DNA of 64,000 nucleotides from Treponema sp. (GTDB taxonomy: Bacteria > Spirochaetota > Spirochaetia > Treponematales > Treponemataceae): contig JAGBGX010000017.1 in the NCBI GenBank assembly GCA_017935745.1, positions 124,001-188,000 on the forward strand, read 5' to 3'. Of the stretch, positions 16,562-23,546 are shown piece by piece (the first letter of the stretch is position 1; each line of letters starts with the position of its first letter). Position numbers and translations under genes: made by a program. The notes under the pieces are model-generated. The model was not told where the DNA came from. It saw nothing but the letters and a program-made list of their open reading frames with translations, and ran no database searches.

Positions 16562-17251
16562 CTACTGGCGCTCAAGGACGAATTCGATTTTTGATTTATA
16601 AATTTCAGTTTCCTTACTTTCTCTGTTAGTCCATTTTACTTTACATACACATGAACACACGACTTTGGAGCTATCACTAGACATTTTCAGGGATTTGTTA
16701 GTATACACATCTTCTTTGAGCCATTCATCTTCTATCTCATCACCATCTACAAATTCTTCAGAATTTTCAGGGTCAAGATAGTCTTCTTTGAATTTAGAGA
16801 AATTTATTTTCTCTTGTCCTTCGTCATAATATGTCACCTTAAGAACAAAGTTCTTGTCATCAAAGTCATATTCTATATCTGCTTTTTTTTCAAAATCATT
16901 TTTATGTTCCTCATATTCTTCTCTATTGGAGTATTTTTCTTCCATATATTTTTCCGTCATAATTACTGTTGAACTATTCCTAGTACCGTCTATCACTACT
17001 GTTCCCTTTGTTATATAGTAGCTATTATCCTCATATCTCTCTGTAGATGTGTACTTATATGTTCCAGCACCAATTTCTGACGCATCAATATCTTTCATTG
17101 ATGATGCATCAGTACCTGACGCACCAGTATCTGTAACGGCTTGCATTCCGTCATCTTTATCATCGTCATCATCGTCGCTGCTGCACCCGGCAAAGGCAAG
17201 GGCAATCACCATGGCCGCAAGCACGGCTGACAGCTTTGCAAACTTTTTCAT
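16562..17251 (-). CDS. putative lipoprotein with poly-G promoter
   Basis: The 229-aa product starts at ATG 17251, which follows AAGGAGGATTAT. It has a lysine-rich signal peptide and a lipobox LAFAGC, so it is probably acylated at Cys22. Next comes a run of Asp (CSSDDDDDDKDD), then a domain rich in Tyr, Glu and alternating polar residues that reads as beta-sheet (GTYKYTSTERY, GTVVIDGTRNSSTVIMTEKYMEE). I recognise no domain. Base composition is clearly more AT-rich than its neighbours. Its promoter carries a G9 tract in the spacer, so surface expression may switch on and off. Homologues, if any, are likely treponemal lipoproteins. Confidence 0.75.
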   Translation of the reverse strand: MKKFAKLSAVLAAMVIALAFAGCSSDDDDDDKDDGMQAVTDTGASGTDASSMKDIDASEIGAGTYKYTSTERYEDNSYYITKGTVVIDGTRNSSTVIMTEKYMEEKYSNREEYEEHKNDFEKKADIEYDFDDKNFVLKVTYYDEGQEKINFSKFKEDYLDPENSEEFVDGDEIEDEWLKEDVYTNKSLKMSSDSSKVVCSCVCKVKWTNRESKETEIYKSKIEFVLERQ

Positions 17252-17284
17252 ATAATCCTCCTTAAAATAGAAAAAAGTCAGCAT

Positions 17285-17312
17285 AGTCTACCCCCCCCCG
17301 CGGATTTGTCAA
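17285..17312 (-). promoter_or_regulatory. promoter with G9 tract in the -35/-10 spacer (lipoprotein gene)
   Basis: On the minus strand TTGACA (17312-17307) and TAGACT (17290-17285) are separated by 16 bp that include nine G. The leader to ATG 17251 is about 27 nt with a strong ribosome site. The hexamers are identical to those of the VTC promoter at 7870-7900, but the spacer is 3 bp shorter. Confidence 0.75.
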
Positions 17313-17326
17313 GCCCTTCCGCGGAA

Positions 17327-17377
17327 TCCGCCCTTTTCACTTCATGAAAAATCATGTATACTTCTGCGCATGGCAAA
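17327..17377 (+). repeat. 51-bp direct repeat, left copy
   Basis: Identical over 51 bp to 18836-18886, which is the promoter and start codon of ettA. The copy contains TTTTCA, a 17-bp spacer, TATACT, 7 nt and ATGGCAAA. It therefore looks like a duplicated ettA control region left at the far end of the inserted segment. Confidence 0.9.
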
Positions 17378-17441
17378 AGACGCCCGGCAGAAAACATCGG
17401 GAATGCGCGACAACGGTTTAATAGACGGCACCGCCGTTTAA
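17370..17441 (+). other. short ORF started by the duplicated ettA promoter/ATG
   Basis: The duplicated promoter and ATG drive a 23-codon frame (begins MAKDARQK, ends GTAV) before TAA at 17439. It diverges from EttA after three residues. It is probably an accidental or remnant frame. The DNA also forms an outer 8-bp inverted repeat (17383-17390 with 17445-17452) around a small ACGGC/GCCGT hairpin (17425-17437), so a structured RNA is an alternative. Confidence 0.3.
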
Positions 17442-17515
17442 CACCTGCCGGGGAAAAACTTCTTGAAATTGCAAAAAGCGGAACAATGCATTAAACAGCC
17501 GAAGGTTACGGCTCT

Positions 17516-17779
17516 TTCCTTACCATAAGGATTCGCGTTTTTAACAAAAGCGGCATTCCTTGCCATAAGGATTTGTGCTTTTAGCAAAAGCGGCATTCCT
17601 TGCCATAAGGATTTATGCTTTTAACAAAAGCGGCATTCCTTGCCACAAGGATTTGCATTTTTTACAAAAGTCACTATTCCTTACCATAAGGAATGCTGTT
17701 TTACGCAAAAGGAGCATTCCTTGCCATAAGGAACGCCGCCTGAAAAGTTCCGTTTCCTTACCGCAAGGAATGCTGAACC
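17516..17779 (+). repeat. seven-unit array of about 40-bp hairpin repeats
   Basis: Units begin with TTCCTT at 17516, 17556, 17596, 17636, 17677, 17717 and 17754, giving periods of 40, 40, 40, 41, 40 and 37 bp. Each starts with a small palindrome: TTCCTT, a 5-nt loop RCCRY, then AAGGAT or AAGGAA. Units 1-3 contain a second inverted repeat, GCTTTT/AAAAGC-like, around ARC. Unit 5 into unit 6 forms a longer stem, AAGGAATGCT with AGCATTCCTT. The period is not a multiple of three and no long frame has a start signal, so the array is not coding. It lies directly upstream of the DUF6261-like promoter. Confidence 0.85.
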
Positions 17780-17821
17780 AACATAATCCGGCGCACACAA
17801 AAAAAATCTTTGTTTTATTTT

Positions 17822-17850
17822 TTTTCAAGCTGCGGATTGTGTGGTATAAT
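17822..17850 (+). promoter_or_regulatory. promoter of the DUF6261-like gene
   Basis: TTTTCA (17822-17827), a 17-bp spacer and a perfect TATAAT (17845-17850). The -35 hexamer is the same as in the ettA promoter. The transcript would have a leader of about 130 nt containing a short ORF and two hairpins. Confidence 0.65.
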
Positions 17851-17897
17851 AAAATCATATTGAAAGCAGGCAAAATAACTTAGGAGAGTGTATAAAA

Positions 17898-18059
17898 ATG
17901 CCGCCGAAAATACTGCTGCCAAATTATTCACAAGTCCGCGTCGCGGGCACCCCTATCTATTCCTGCTTTTTTATAGGGGACATATATGTTCAAATTGAAA
18001 ACCACAATCCGCAATATGGAAATCGACGGTTTTTCGGATTCAATCATCCGTGCTTTTAA
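17898..18059 (+). CDS. possible 53-aa leader ORF overlapping the DUF6261-like start
   Basis: ATG 17898 follows AGGAG with a longish 10-nt gap. The frame encodes 53 residues (begins MPPKILLPNY) and ends at 18059, overlapping the first 74 nt of the downstream gene in another frame. It runs through both leader hairpins, including the one that covers the downstream ribosome site, so its translation could unmask that site. No similarity is recognised. It may also be chance. Confidence 0.3.
   Translation: MPPKILLPNYSQVRVAGTPIYSCFFIGDIYVQIENHNPQYGNRRFFGFNHPCF
17935..17979 (+). promoter_or_regulatory. leader hairpins sequestering the ribosome-binding site
   Basis: A 6-bp stem with a triloop (about 17934-17948) is followed by a second stem pairing CCCCTAT (17950-17956) with ATAGGGG (17973-17979). 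The second arm contains the AGGGG ribosome site 6 nt before ATG 17986. Folding would block initiation. Confidence 0.55.
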
Positions 18060-18699
18060 GGCGGACACAAAGGCGCAGAGCGATATGTTTTTGAAGGCTA
18101 CGATTTCGGAGCTTGAAGACCTTTCGGCAAAAATCACAACGGCGATTTTGCAGGACAAAACGCTTTCTTCTCTTGAAGCTGCCGACAGCGCACGCGATGA
18201 GGCGGTAAAGACACTCGGAACGGTGCTTGCAGCGTATGCGGTCTTCCCGATTGCCGCCAAGAAGGAACTTGCCGCTCCGCTCAAGGCGGTTTTCGACAAG
18301 TATGCAAAGGCTGGAATCACGAGTGCAAACTACACGAGTGAATCTTCGATGATTGAAAGCCTTCTTGAGGATTTTTCTGCGGACGGACTTTCGGAAAACA
18401 GTGCGGGCTTAGAAGGAGTTCCTGAAGCAATCGCTTCTATCCGCGCCGCACAGGATGATTTTACAAAAGAGAACGATGCGTATGTGAAGGCAAGCGCAAA
18501 CAAAGGAGCGGCAGCCTCAAGTTACAACAAGCCGATTGTTTTGATTGTGAACGACAAACTGGTGCCGTATCTGAACGCAATGGTCATTGCCAGAAATGAA
18601 AACTGCGCCGAATTTGCAAAGAGCGTTGAAAAAGAAATCAACCGCGCAAACGATATGATTGCAAAGCGCACAAAGAAAGGCGGTGCTGAGAAAGAATAA
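17986..18699 (+). CDS. DUF6261-like protein of unknown function
   Basis: This 237-aa protein starts at ATG 17986 after AGGGGACATAT. It looks entirely helical and soluble, with no signal peptide, membrane segment or catalytic motif. Features I associate with DUF6261, mostly known from Bacteroidetes and some treponemes, are an N-terminal MFKLKTTIRNMEIDGFSDSI, SARDEAVKTLGTVLAAY, VFDKYAKAGITSANYTSESSMIESLLEDF and a C-terminal helix around YLNAMVIARNENCAEF. The family assignment is from memory and needs a profile search. The tail (AKRTKKGGAEKE) is basic. It sits alone between the hairpin array and ettA inside a segment flanked by 51-bp repeats, which suggests lateral gain together with the array. 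Function unknown. Confidence 0.7.
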   Translation: MFKLKTTIRNMEIDGFSDSIIRAFKADTKAQSDMFLKATISELEDLSAKITTAILQDKTLSSLEAADSARDEAVKTLGTVLAAYAVFPIAAKKELAAPLKAVFDKYAKAGITSANYTSESSMIESLLEDFSADGLSENSAGLEGVPEAIASIRAAQDDFTKENDAYVKASANKGAAASSYNKPIVLIVNDKLVPYLNAMVIARNENCAEFAKSVEKEINRANDMIAKRTKKGGAEKE

Positions 18700-18720
18700 G
18701 CAGCTGTCCGTGTAAAAACA

Positions 18721-18749
18721 GCCGCATCAGTTTTGGTGCGGCCGTTTTT
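18721..18749 (+). terminator. terminator of the DUF6261-like gene
   Basis: An 8-bp stem (GCCGCATC with GGTGCGGC, one G-U in RNA) with a 6-nt loop is followed by CGTTTTT. It lies 21 nt after the stop, so the gene is monocistronic. Confidence 0.75.
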
Positions 18750-18835
18750 GGTTTGGTGATGTATTGCTTTTACTAAAGTAAAAAATTGACTTTTCGCAGG
18801 ATATGTATAAATCGGAACGAACAACGCTGTTTTTT

Positions 18836-18886
18836 TCCGCCCTTTTCACTTCATGAAAAATCATGTATACTTCTGCGCATGGCAAA
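18836..18886 (+). repeat. 51-bp direct repeat, right copy (native ettA promoter and start)
   Basis: Identical to 17327-17377. It holds -35 TTTTCA, a 17-bp spacer, -10 TATACT (18866-18871), 7 nt, then ATG 18879. The spacing implies a leaderless ettA mRNA. Confidence 0.9.
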
Positions 18887-20645
18887 GACAGTTGACGATA
18901 AGAAAATCATTTACACAATGGACAGAGTTTCCCGCGCTTACGGGACGAAAGTCGTTCTGAAGGACATAAGCATTTCATACTATTACGGCGCGAAAATCGG
19001 CGTCATCGGCGAGAACGGAGCCGGAAAGTCTTCCCTTTTTAAGATTTTTGCCGGAATCGACACGGACTATACCGGCGAGACACACCTGCTTCCCGGATAC
19101 ACCATGGGCTATCTTGAGCAGGAGCCGCAGCTTGAGCCGGGCAAGACCGTAAGGGAAACCGTCATGGAAGGCGTGAAGCCCGTTACGGATCTGCTTGCTG
19201 AATTTGACAAAGTGAACGAGGCGTTCGGCGATCCTGACGCTGACTTTGACAAGCTGTGCGCCAGGCAGGCGGAGCTTCAGGAAAAGCTGGACGCGGCGGA
19301 CGCATGGAACCTTGACGCGAACCTTGAGCTTGCGATGGACGCATTGCGCTGTCCTCCGCCCGAGCAGAGCGTGGACGTGCTTTCCGGCGGCGAGCGGCGC
19401 CGTGTTGCGCTGTGCCGTCTTCTGCTCCAGCAGCCGGACATTCTGCTGCTCGACGAGCCGACAAACCACCTTGACGCGGAGACTGTCGCCTGGCTTGAGC
19501 GCCACTTGCGCGACTACAAGGGAACAATCATCGCCATTACGCACGACCGCTACTTCCTTGACAATGTTGCCGGCTGGATTCTTGAGATGGACAGGGGCGA
19601 AGGATATCCGTTCAAGGGAAACTACACCGGCTGGCTTGAGGCGAAGGAAAAGCGGCTTGCGCTCGAGGAAAAGCAGGCTTCCGTGCGCCAGCGCGAAATG
19701 AAGGAAGAGCTTGAGTGGATTCACGCCGGAGCAAAAGGGCGGCAGGCAAAGCACAAGGAGCATATCACAAAGTACGAGTCGCTTCTTGCGGAGGAAAGCA
19801 AGCGCGTCCAGCTGCGCGACAGCCAGATTTCAATTCCGGCAGGCCCGCGCCTCGGCAGCCTCGTCATTGAGGCCGACAAGCTGACAAAATCGTTCGGGGA
19901 GCGGCTTCTGTTTGAGAACCTTTCGTTCAGCATTCCGGCGGGAGCAGTCATCGGAATCGTCGGTCCGAACGGAGCGGGAAAGACAACGCTGTTCAAGATG
20001 ATTGCCACGGCGGCAGGGCAGACAGTTTCCATGCCGGACGGAAGCGAAGGAAAAGAAAGCCCGGACTCAGGCGCGCTGCGGATTGGAGAGACAGTCAAGC
20101 TTGTGTACGTTGACCAGATGAGAAGCAAGCTCGACCCGGACAAGACAGTCCTTGAAATGCTTTCCGGCGGCGCGGATCTGGTGAAGCTCGGCGCGGTTGA
20201 CGAAAAAGGCCGCCCGGTGAACGGCGCGCTGCGGGAAGTGAACGCGCACGCGTACTGCTCGTGGTTCAACTTCATCGGCCCGGAACAGAACAAGAAAATC
20301 AGCGTGCTGAGCGGCGGCGAGAAAAACAGGCTCAACATGGGCATGATGTTCAAGGAAGCAGGAAACGTGCTTCTGCTCGATGAGCCGACAAACGACCTTG
20401 ACATTGCGACAACGCGCTCGCTCGAAGAGGCAATCAGCCAGTTCGCCGGATGTGTCCTTGTCATCAGCCATGACCGCTACTTCCTTGACCGCATCTGCAC
20501 GCACATCCTCGCGTTCGAGAACAACAGCGAAGTCAGATGGTTTGAAGGCAACTGGTCCGAGTACGCGGAATGGAAGCGGAAGCAGTTCGGCGAAGATGCC
20601 GAGCGTCCGCACAAGACAATGTACCGCAAGCTCACGCGGCAGTAG
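18879..20645 (+). CDS. ettA: energy-dependent translational throttle protein EttA (ABC-F)
   Basis: The 588-aa protein has two ABC domains without membrane segments. Walker A motifs are GENGAGKSS and GPNGAGKTT; signatures are LSGGERRRVALCR and LSGGEKNRLNMG; Walker B regions are LLLDEPTNHLD and LLLDEPTNDLD. The linker (LEWIHAGAKGRQAKHK) and GPRLGSLVIEADKL match EttA specifically, as does the ending YRKLTRQ. EttA binds the ribosomal E site and gates entry into elongation according to ATP level. NBD2 carries an insertion of about 20 residues (VSMPDGSEGKESPDSG) absent from E. coli EttA. ATG 18879 is fixed by the promoter 7 nt upstream; there is no ribosome site. The HAD gene follows after 8 nt. 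Confidence 0.9.
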   Translation: MAKTVDDKKIIYTMDRVSRAYGTKVVLKDISISYYYGAKIGVIGENGAGKSSLFKIFAGIDTDYTGETHLLPGYTMGYLEQEPQLEPGKTVRETVMEGVKPVTDLLAEFDKVNEAFGDPDADFDKLCARQAELQEKLDAADAWNLDANLELAMDALRCPPPEQSVDVLSGGERRRVALCRLLLQQPDILLLDEPTNHLDAETVAWLERHLRDYKGTIIAITHDRYFLDNVAGWILEMDRGEGYPFKGNYTGWLEAKEKRLALEEKQASVRQREMKEELEWIHAGAKGRQAKHKEHITKYESLLAEESKRVQLRDSQISIPAGPRLGSLVIEADKLTKSFGERLLFENLSFSIPAGAVIGIVGPNGAGKTTLFKMIATAAGQTVSMPDGSEGKESPDSGALRIGETVKLVYVDQMRSKLDPDKTVLEMLSGGADLVKLGAVDEKGRPVNGALREVNAHAYCSWFNFIGPEQNKKISVLSGGEKNRLNMGMMFKEAGNVLLLDEPTNDLDIATTRSLEEAISQFAGCVLVISHDRYFLDRICTHILAFENNSEVRWFEGNWSEYAEWKRKQFGEDAERPHKTMYRKLTRQ

Positions 20646-20653
20646 GAATTTCA

Positions 20654-21496
20654 ATGCAAAAGCTTCCGCAAAAAAAGCTTGACGTAAAGCTCATCGCGCT
20701 TGATCTGGACGACACGCTTCTTGACAGCAGCCGGCTCATAAGCAGCAGGAATGTCAGTATCCTCAAAAGAGCCGCTGCCGTCGGAATATACATTGTGCTG
20801 TGCTCAGGCCGCGCCGAAGATGCAATTCTTCCGTATGTGCGGCAGCTCGGCATCGCAGGAACTCAGGCCGGAAGGTATATTATTGCAATAAACGGATGCA
20901 GCATCTTTGATCTTCATGAGCGAAAGCAGATATACCGCCGCACGGTTGCACCTGAAATCCTGCTGCACGCTGACTGTGAAGCGGAAAAGGCCGGACTCAG
21001 AAGCGAAGTCTATTCTCCTGACACTATTTTTTACCGCGAAGAAACAAAGTGGACAAAGCTCGATGTTGACTTATGCGGACTGAAAGGAAAAGCCGTTCCT
21101 GAGTACAAGCAGTTTCTTTCCACGCCGGAAGCATTTCCAAAAATGCTGATTCCAGGAGAGCCGGAAAAGCTTGAGCAGCTTCAGAAAAAACTGAAGGAAT
21201 CGCTTGCAGGCAAGGCTGTGATTTTTACAAGCAAGCCGTATTTCCTTGAAATTCTTCCTCCCGGCTGCGGAAAGGGAGAAGCAGTCCAGTGGCTTGCACA
21301 GCACATCGGCATCAGCGGAAAATGCACCGCAGGATTCGGAGACAGCATGAACGATGAAAGCATGATACGCCAATGCGGCTGGGGCATAGCTATGTGCAAC
21401 GGCCATGAGTACATACAGCAGGCTGCTGATTTTGTAACCGAAAAAAGCAATGATGAAAGCGGCATAGGCGATTTTATAGAAAAATACATTCTGTAA
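20654..21496 (+). CDS. Cof-type HAD-IIB sugar-phosphatase-like hydrolase
   Basis: The 280-aa protein (start ATG 20654 after AGGAATTTCA) has all four HAD motifs. They are DLDDTLLDSS with the nucleophile and acid Asp, the motif II Ser in VLCSGR, a Lys in GCGKGEAVQWL, and the acidic motif IV GFGDSMNDESM. The large C2B cap between motifs II and III identifies the Cof subfamily, which dephosphorylates sugar phosphates or cofactors. The exact substrate is unknown. It is 8 nt downstream of ettA and probably co-transcribed. An N-terminal extension reading back into ettA has no start signal and was rejected. Confidence 0.87.
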   Translation: MQKLPQKKLDVKLIALDLDDTLLDSSRLISSRNVSILKRAAAVGIYIVLCSGRAEDAILPYVRQLGIAGTQAGRYIIAINGCSIFDLHERKQIYRRTVAPEILLHADCEAEKAGLRSEVYSPDTIFYREETKWTKLDVDLCGLKGKAVPEYKQFLSTPEAFPKMLIPGEPEKLEQLQKKLKESLAGKAVIFTSKPYFLEILPPGCGKGEAVQWLAQHIGISGKCTAGFGDSMNDESMIRQCGWGIAMCNGHEYIQQAADFVTEKSNDESGIGDFIEKYIL

Positions 21497-21556
21497 AGCC
21501 TGGCGTTCAAAAAAGCAGACTGGCCGCCATACGCGGAAAAAAATGCAGGAGGCGCA

Positions 21557-22474
21557 ATGAAAATGAAGCTGAAGTTAAAGATTTTTCCTTCCGCGGCAGC
21601 CGGCTTCCTTGCCGTTCTTGCAGGGAGCCTTCTTGCCGTCTATGGCATCGTCCTTCACATTCTCAGCCCGGAAACGCTTGCTGTCAGCCTCCGTTCGTTT
21701 TCAAACATCTGGATTGCAGCGGGCGCATGCATTCTGCTTTCAGGAATATACCGGCTCAGGACTTCGCGCAGCCTCTGGGAAAAAGTCCCTGCCAGACTGC
21801 GCATGGCGGCTGTTCTTGCTTCCGTTGCAGCTGTTCCAGTCATCCTCTTCTGCCTGATACTGATCTGCACACCGGACACTGAGCAAAATCCGGATGCCTC
21901 CTGCATTTTCCTGCTTGGCGGCGGAATCGACAAAAACGGAAACCTGCCCGCGCCGGTGCAAAAACGTGCGGACACAGCCATCTCATGCTGGAAGAGCCTT
22001 GAAAAGCCTGCAATCATCGTTGTGACAGGCGGAGCCAAGGAATTCAAGAAATTCGAGGAAGCTCCCGCACTGAAGCGGCGGCTTGAAAGCGGCGGAATTC
22101 CTCCTGAATGCATACTGACGGAAAGCAAAGCTCTTGACACTATTCAGAATTTTGAAAACGCAGCACAGCTTTTGTGCGCAGCTGAAAACAGGCAGCTGAA
22201 TGAAATCCTGCAAAGCAATATTGTCATCGTGACGAATTTCTTCCACTTGCACCGCGCTCAGATTATTGCAAAAAGGCTCGGCTTTGCAAACATTTCAGGA
22301 TGCGCGGCCCCGGACGAAAAGCTGTATATGCTCACTAACTACGCCCGGGAAATCTGCGCCTACATCAAGCTTGCCCTCAGGATTGCGCTCACGGGCAGAC
22401 CGCGCAGCATGGCGCAGCCCTATGACGGCACAGAAAAGCAGCCAGCGGCCGGCAGCCCGGAATGCAAAGGCTGA
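21557..22474 (+). CDS. YdcF/SanA/ElyC family (DUF218) membrane protein
   Basis: The 305-aa protein starts after AGGAGGCGCA. It has three to four N-terminal membrane segments (about residues 10-110) and a DUF218 domain with FLLGGGIDKNGNLPAPVQKRADTAI, IIVVTGGAKE, ILTESKALDTIQNFENA and IVIVTNFFHLHRAQIIAKRLG. The conserved His in the NxFHxxR motif is present. E. coli members ElyC and SanA affect peptidoglycan and envelope-precursor homeostasis, but the reaction is unsettled. It is last in the ettA-HAD-ydcF unit and convergent with galE. Confidence 0.8.
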   Translation: MKMKLKLKIFPSAAAGFLAVLAGSLLAVYGIVLHILSPETLAVSLRSFSNIWIAAGACILLSGIYRLRTSRSLWEKVPARLRMAAVLASVAAVPVILFCLILICTPDTEQNPDASCIFLLGGGIDKNGNLPAPVQKRADTAISCWKSLEKPAIIVVTGGAKEFKKFEEAPALKRRLESGGIPPECILTESKALDTIQNFENAAQLLCAAENRQLNEILQSNIVIVTNFFHLHRAQIIAKRLGFANISGCAAPDEKLYMLTNYAREICAYIKLALRIALTGRPRSMAQPYDGTEKQPAAGSPECKG

Positions 22475-22490
22475 AACACAAGGGAGCTGG

Positions 22491-23480
22491 TCAGCGGCCT
22501 GCGTTTTCCTTGTAGTACTTTTCATATGCGCTGTATGTTGAGCCGATAAGCGTATCAACATCGCTGTGCTTCGGCTCCCACCCGAGCAGCTCCAGAGCGA
22601 GCTTTGAAGAGGCGGTAAGCTGCGCAGGATCTCCGGCGCGGCGCTCAACATAGTCAGCAGGAATTTCCTTCCCGGTGATTCTGCGCGCGGACTCAAGCAT
22701 CTCTGTAACAGTGATGCCGTTTCCTGTCCCGAGGTTCAGCGTGAGGCTCTTTTTCCGGGAGCTGATGTATTCAAGCGCAAGAACGTGGGCAGACGCAAGA
22801 TCTGTCACATGAATATAGTCGCGTATGCATGTTCCGTCCCTGGTCGGATAGTCGTTTCCAAAAATCTTGAGCCGCTCCCGCTTTCCGCAGGCAACTTCCA
22901 TCATCACCGGAAGAAGGTTCGCCGGATTGCGCTCAAGCCCGTAAATCACGCCTTCAACATCATAACCGGCGGCATTGAAATATCTGAGGGCAGCAAAATG
23001 AAGCCCCTTGAGCTTTTCGTACCAGCCCATGAATTCTTCAATCTTGAGCTTTGTAAATCCATAGTAATTCTCAGGATTCTTAGGATGATTTTCATCAAGC
23101 GGAAGATACTGCGGCTCGCCGAACACAGCCGCGCTTGAGGAAAACACCATGTTCATGCAGCCGTGCGCAACAGCTGCATTCAGAATGTTCAGTGTTCCGC
23201 TTATGTTGTTGACAGAATACTTTTCAGGAACAATCATCGACTCGCCGGCAGCCTTGAATGCCGCAAGATGGATAAACGCATCAAATCCGCGCGCAAACGC
23301 CTTTTCCAGATCGCCGGGATTCAGAATGTCGCCTGCGATAAATTCGTTGCGAGGAAAAAGGTTTTGAATCAGTCCGCTTGAAAGATTGTCAAAGACTGTC
23401 ACTTCGTGGCCTTTTGACATCAGCTCCTTTACAACGTGGCTTCCGATATAGCCTGCGCCTCCGATAACAAGAACCTTCAT
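22491..23480 (-). CDS. galE: UDP-glucose 4-epimerase
   Basis: The 329-aa short-chain-dehydrogenase-fold enzyme has the NAD-binding GGAGYIGSHV at residues 7-16 and SSSAAVFG. The catalytic Tyr/Lys pair is in NYYGFTKLKIEEF. Sugar-binding ALRYFNAAGYD and GTCIRDYIHVTDLA, typical of GalE, also appear. It interconverts UDP-glucose and UDP-galactose for galactose use and surface glycans. A strong AGGAGG site lies 7 nt upstream of the ATG. It stands alone, convergent with the ydcF-like gene and downstream of the DUF2798 gene. Length is normal for the family. Confidence 0.93.
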   Translation of the reverse strand: MKVLVIGGAGYIGSHVVKELMSKGHEVTVFDNLSSGLIQNLFPRNEFIAGDILNPGDLEKAFARGFDAFIHLAAFKAAGESMIVPEKYSVNNISGTLNILNAAVAHGCMNMVFSSSAAVFGEPQYLPLDENHPKNPENYYGFTKLKIEEFMGWYEKLKGLHFAALRYFNAAGYDVEGVIYGLERNPANLLPVMMEVACGKRERLKIFGNDYPTRDGTCIRDYIHVTDLASAHVLALEYISSRKKSLTLNLGTGNGITVTEMLESARRITGKEIPADYVERRAGDPAQLTASSKLALELLGWEPKHSDVDTLIGSTYSAYEKYYKENAGR

Positions 23481-23546
23481 AAAAACCTCCTAAAAAGCAT
23501 GAAAGCAAGCCCAGCTGTCCTGCGGACATTCTGAACTGCTTCTATA

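Noticed and set aside
17378-17455. Integron attC-like site
   Set aside because: A GTTTAAC-like core and an inverted repeat exist, but the paired RYYYAAC/GTTRRRY ends in the correct order do not, and no integrase is present.
17516-17779. CRISPR array
   Set aside because: The whole 40-bp unit is repeated, palindromic and degenerate; there are no unique spacers of constant length between identical repeats, and no cas gene is near.
17575-17883. Open frames of about 90-100 codons on both strands inside the array
   Set aside because: The 40-bp period is not a multiple of three, so no protein repeat results. Start signals are absent and composition is that of the repeats.
18786-18811. TTGACT...TATAAA as an extra ettA promoter
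   Set aside because: The spacer is only 14 bp; the TTTTCA-17-TATACT pair in the 51-bp repeat is a better fit.
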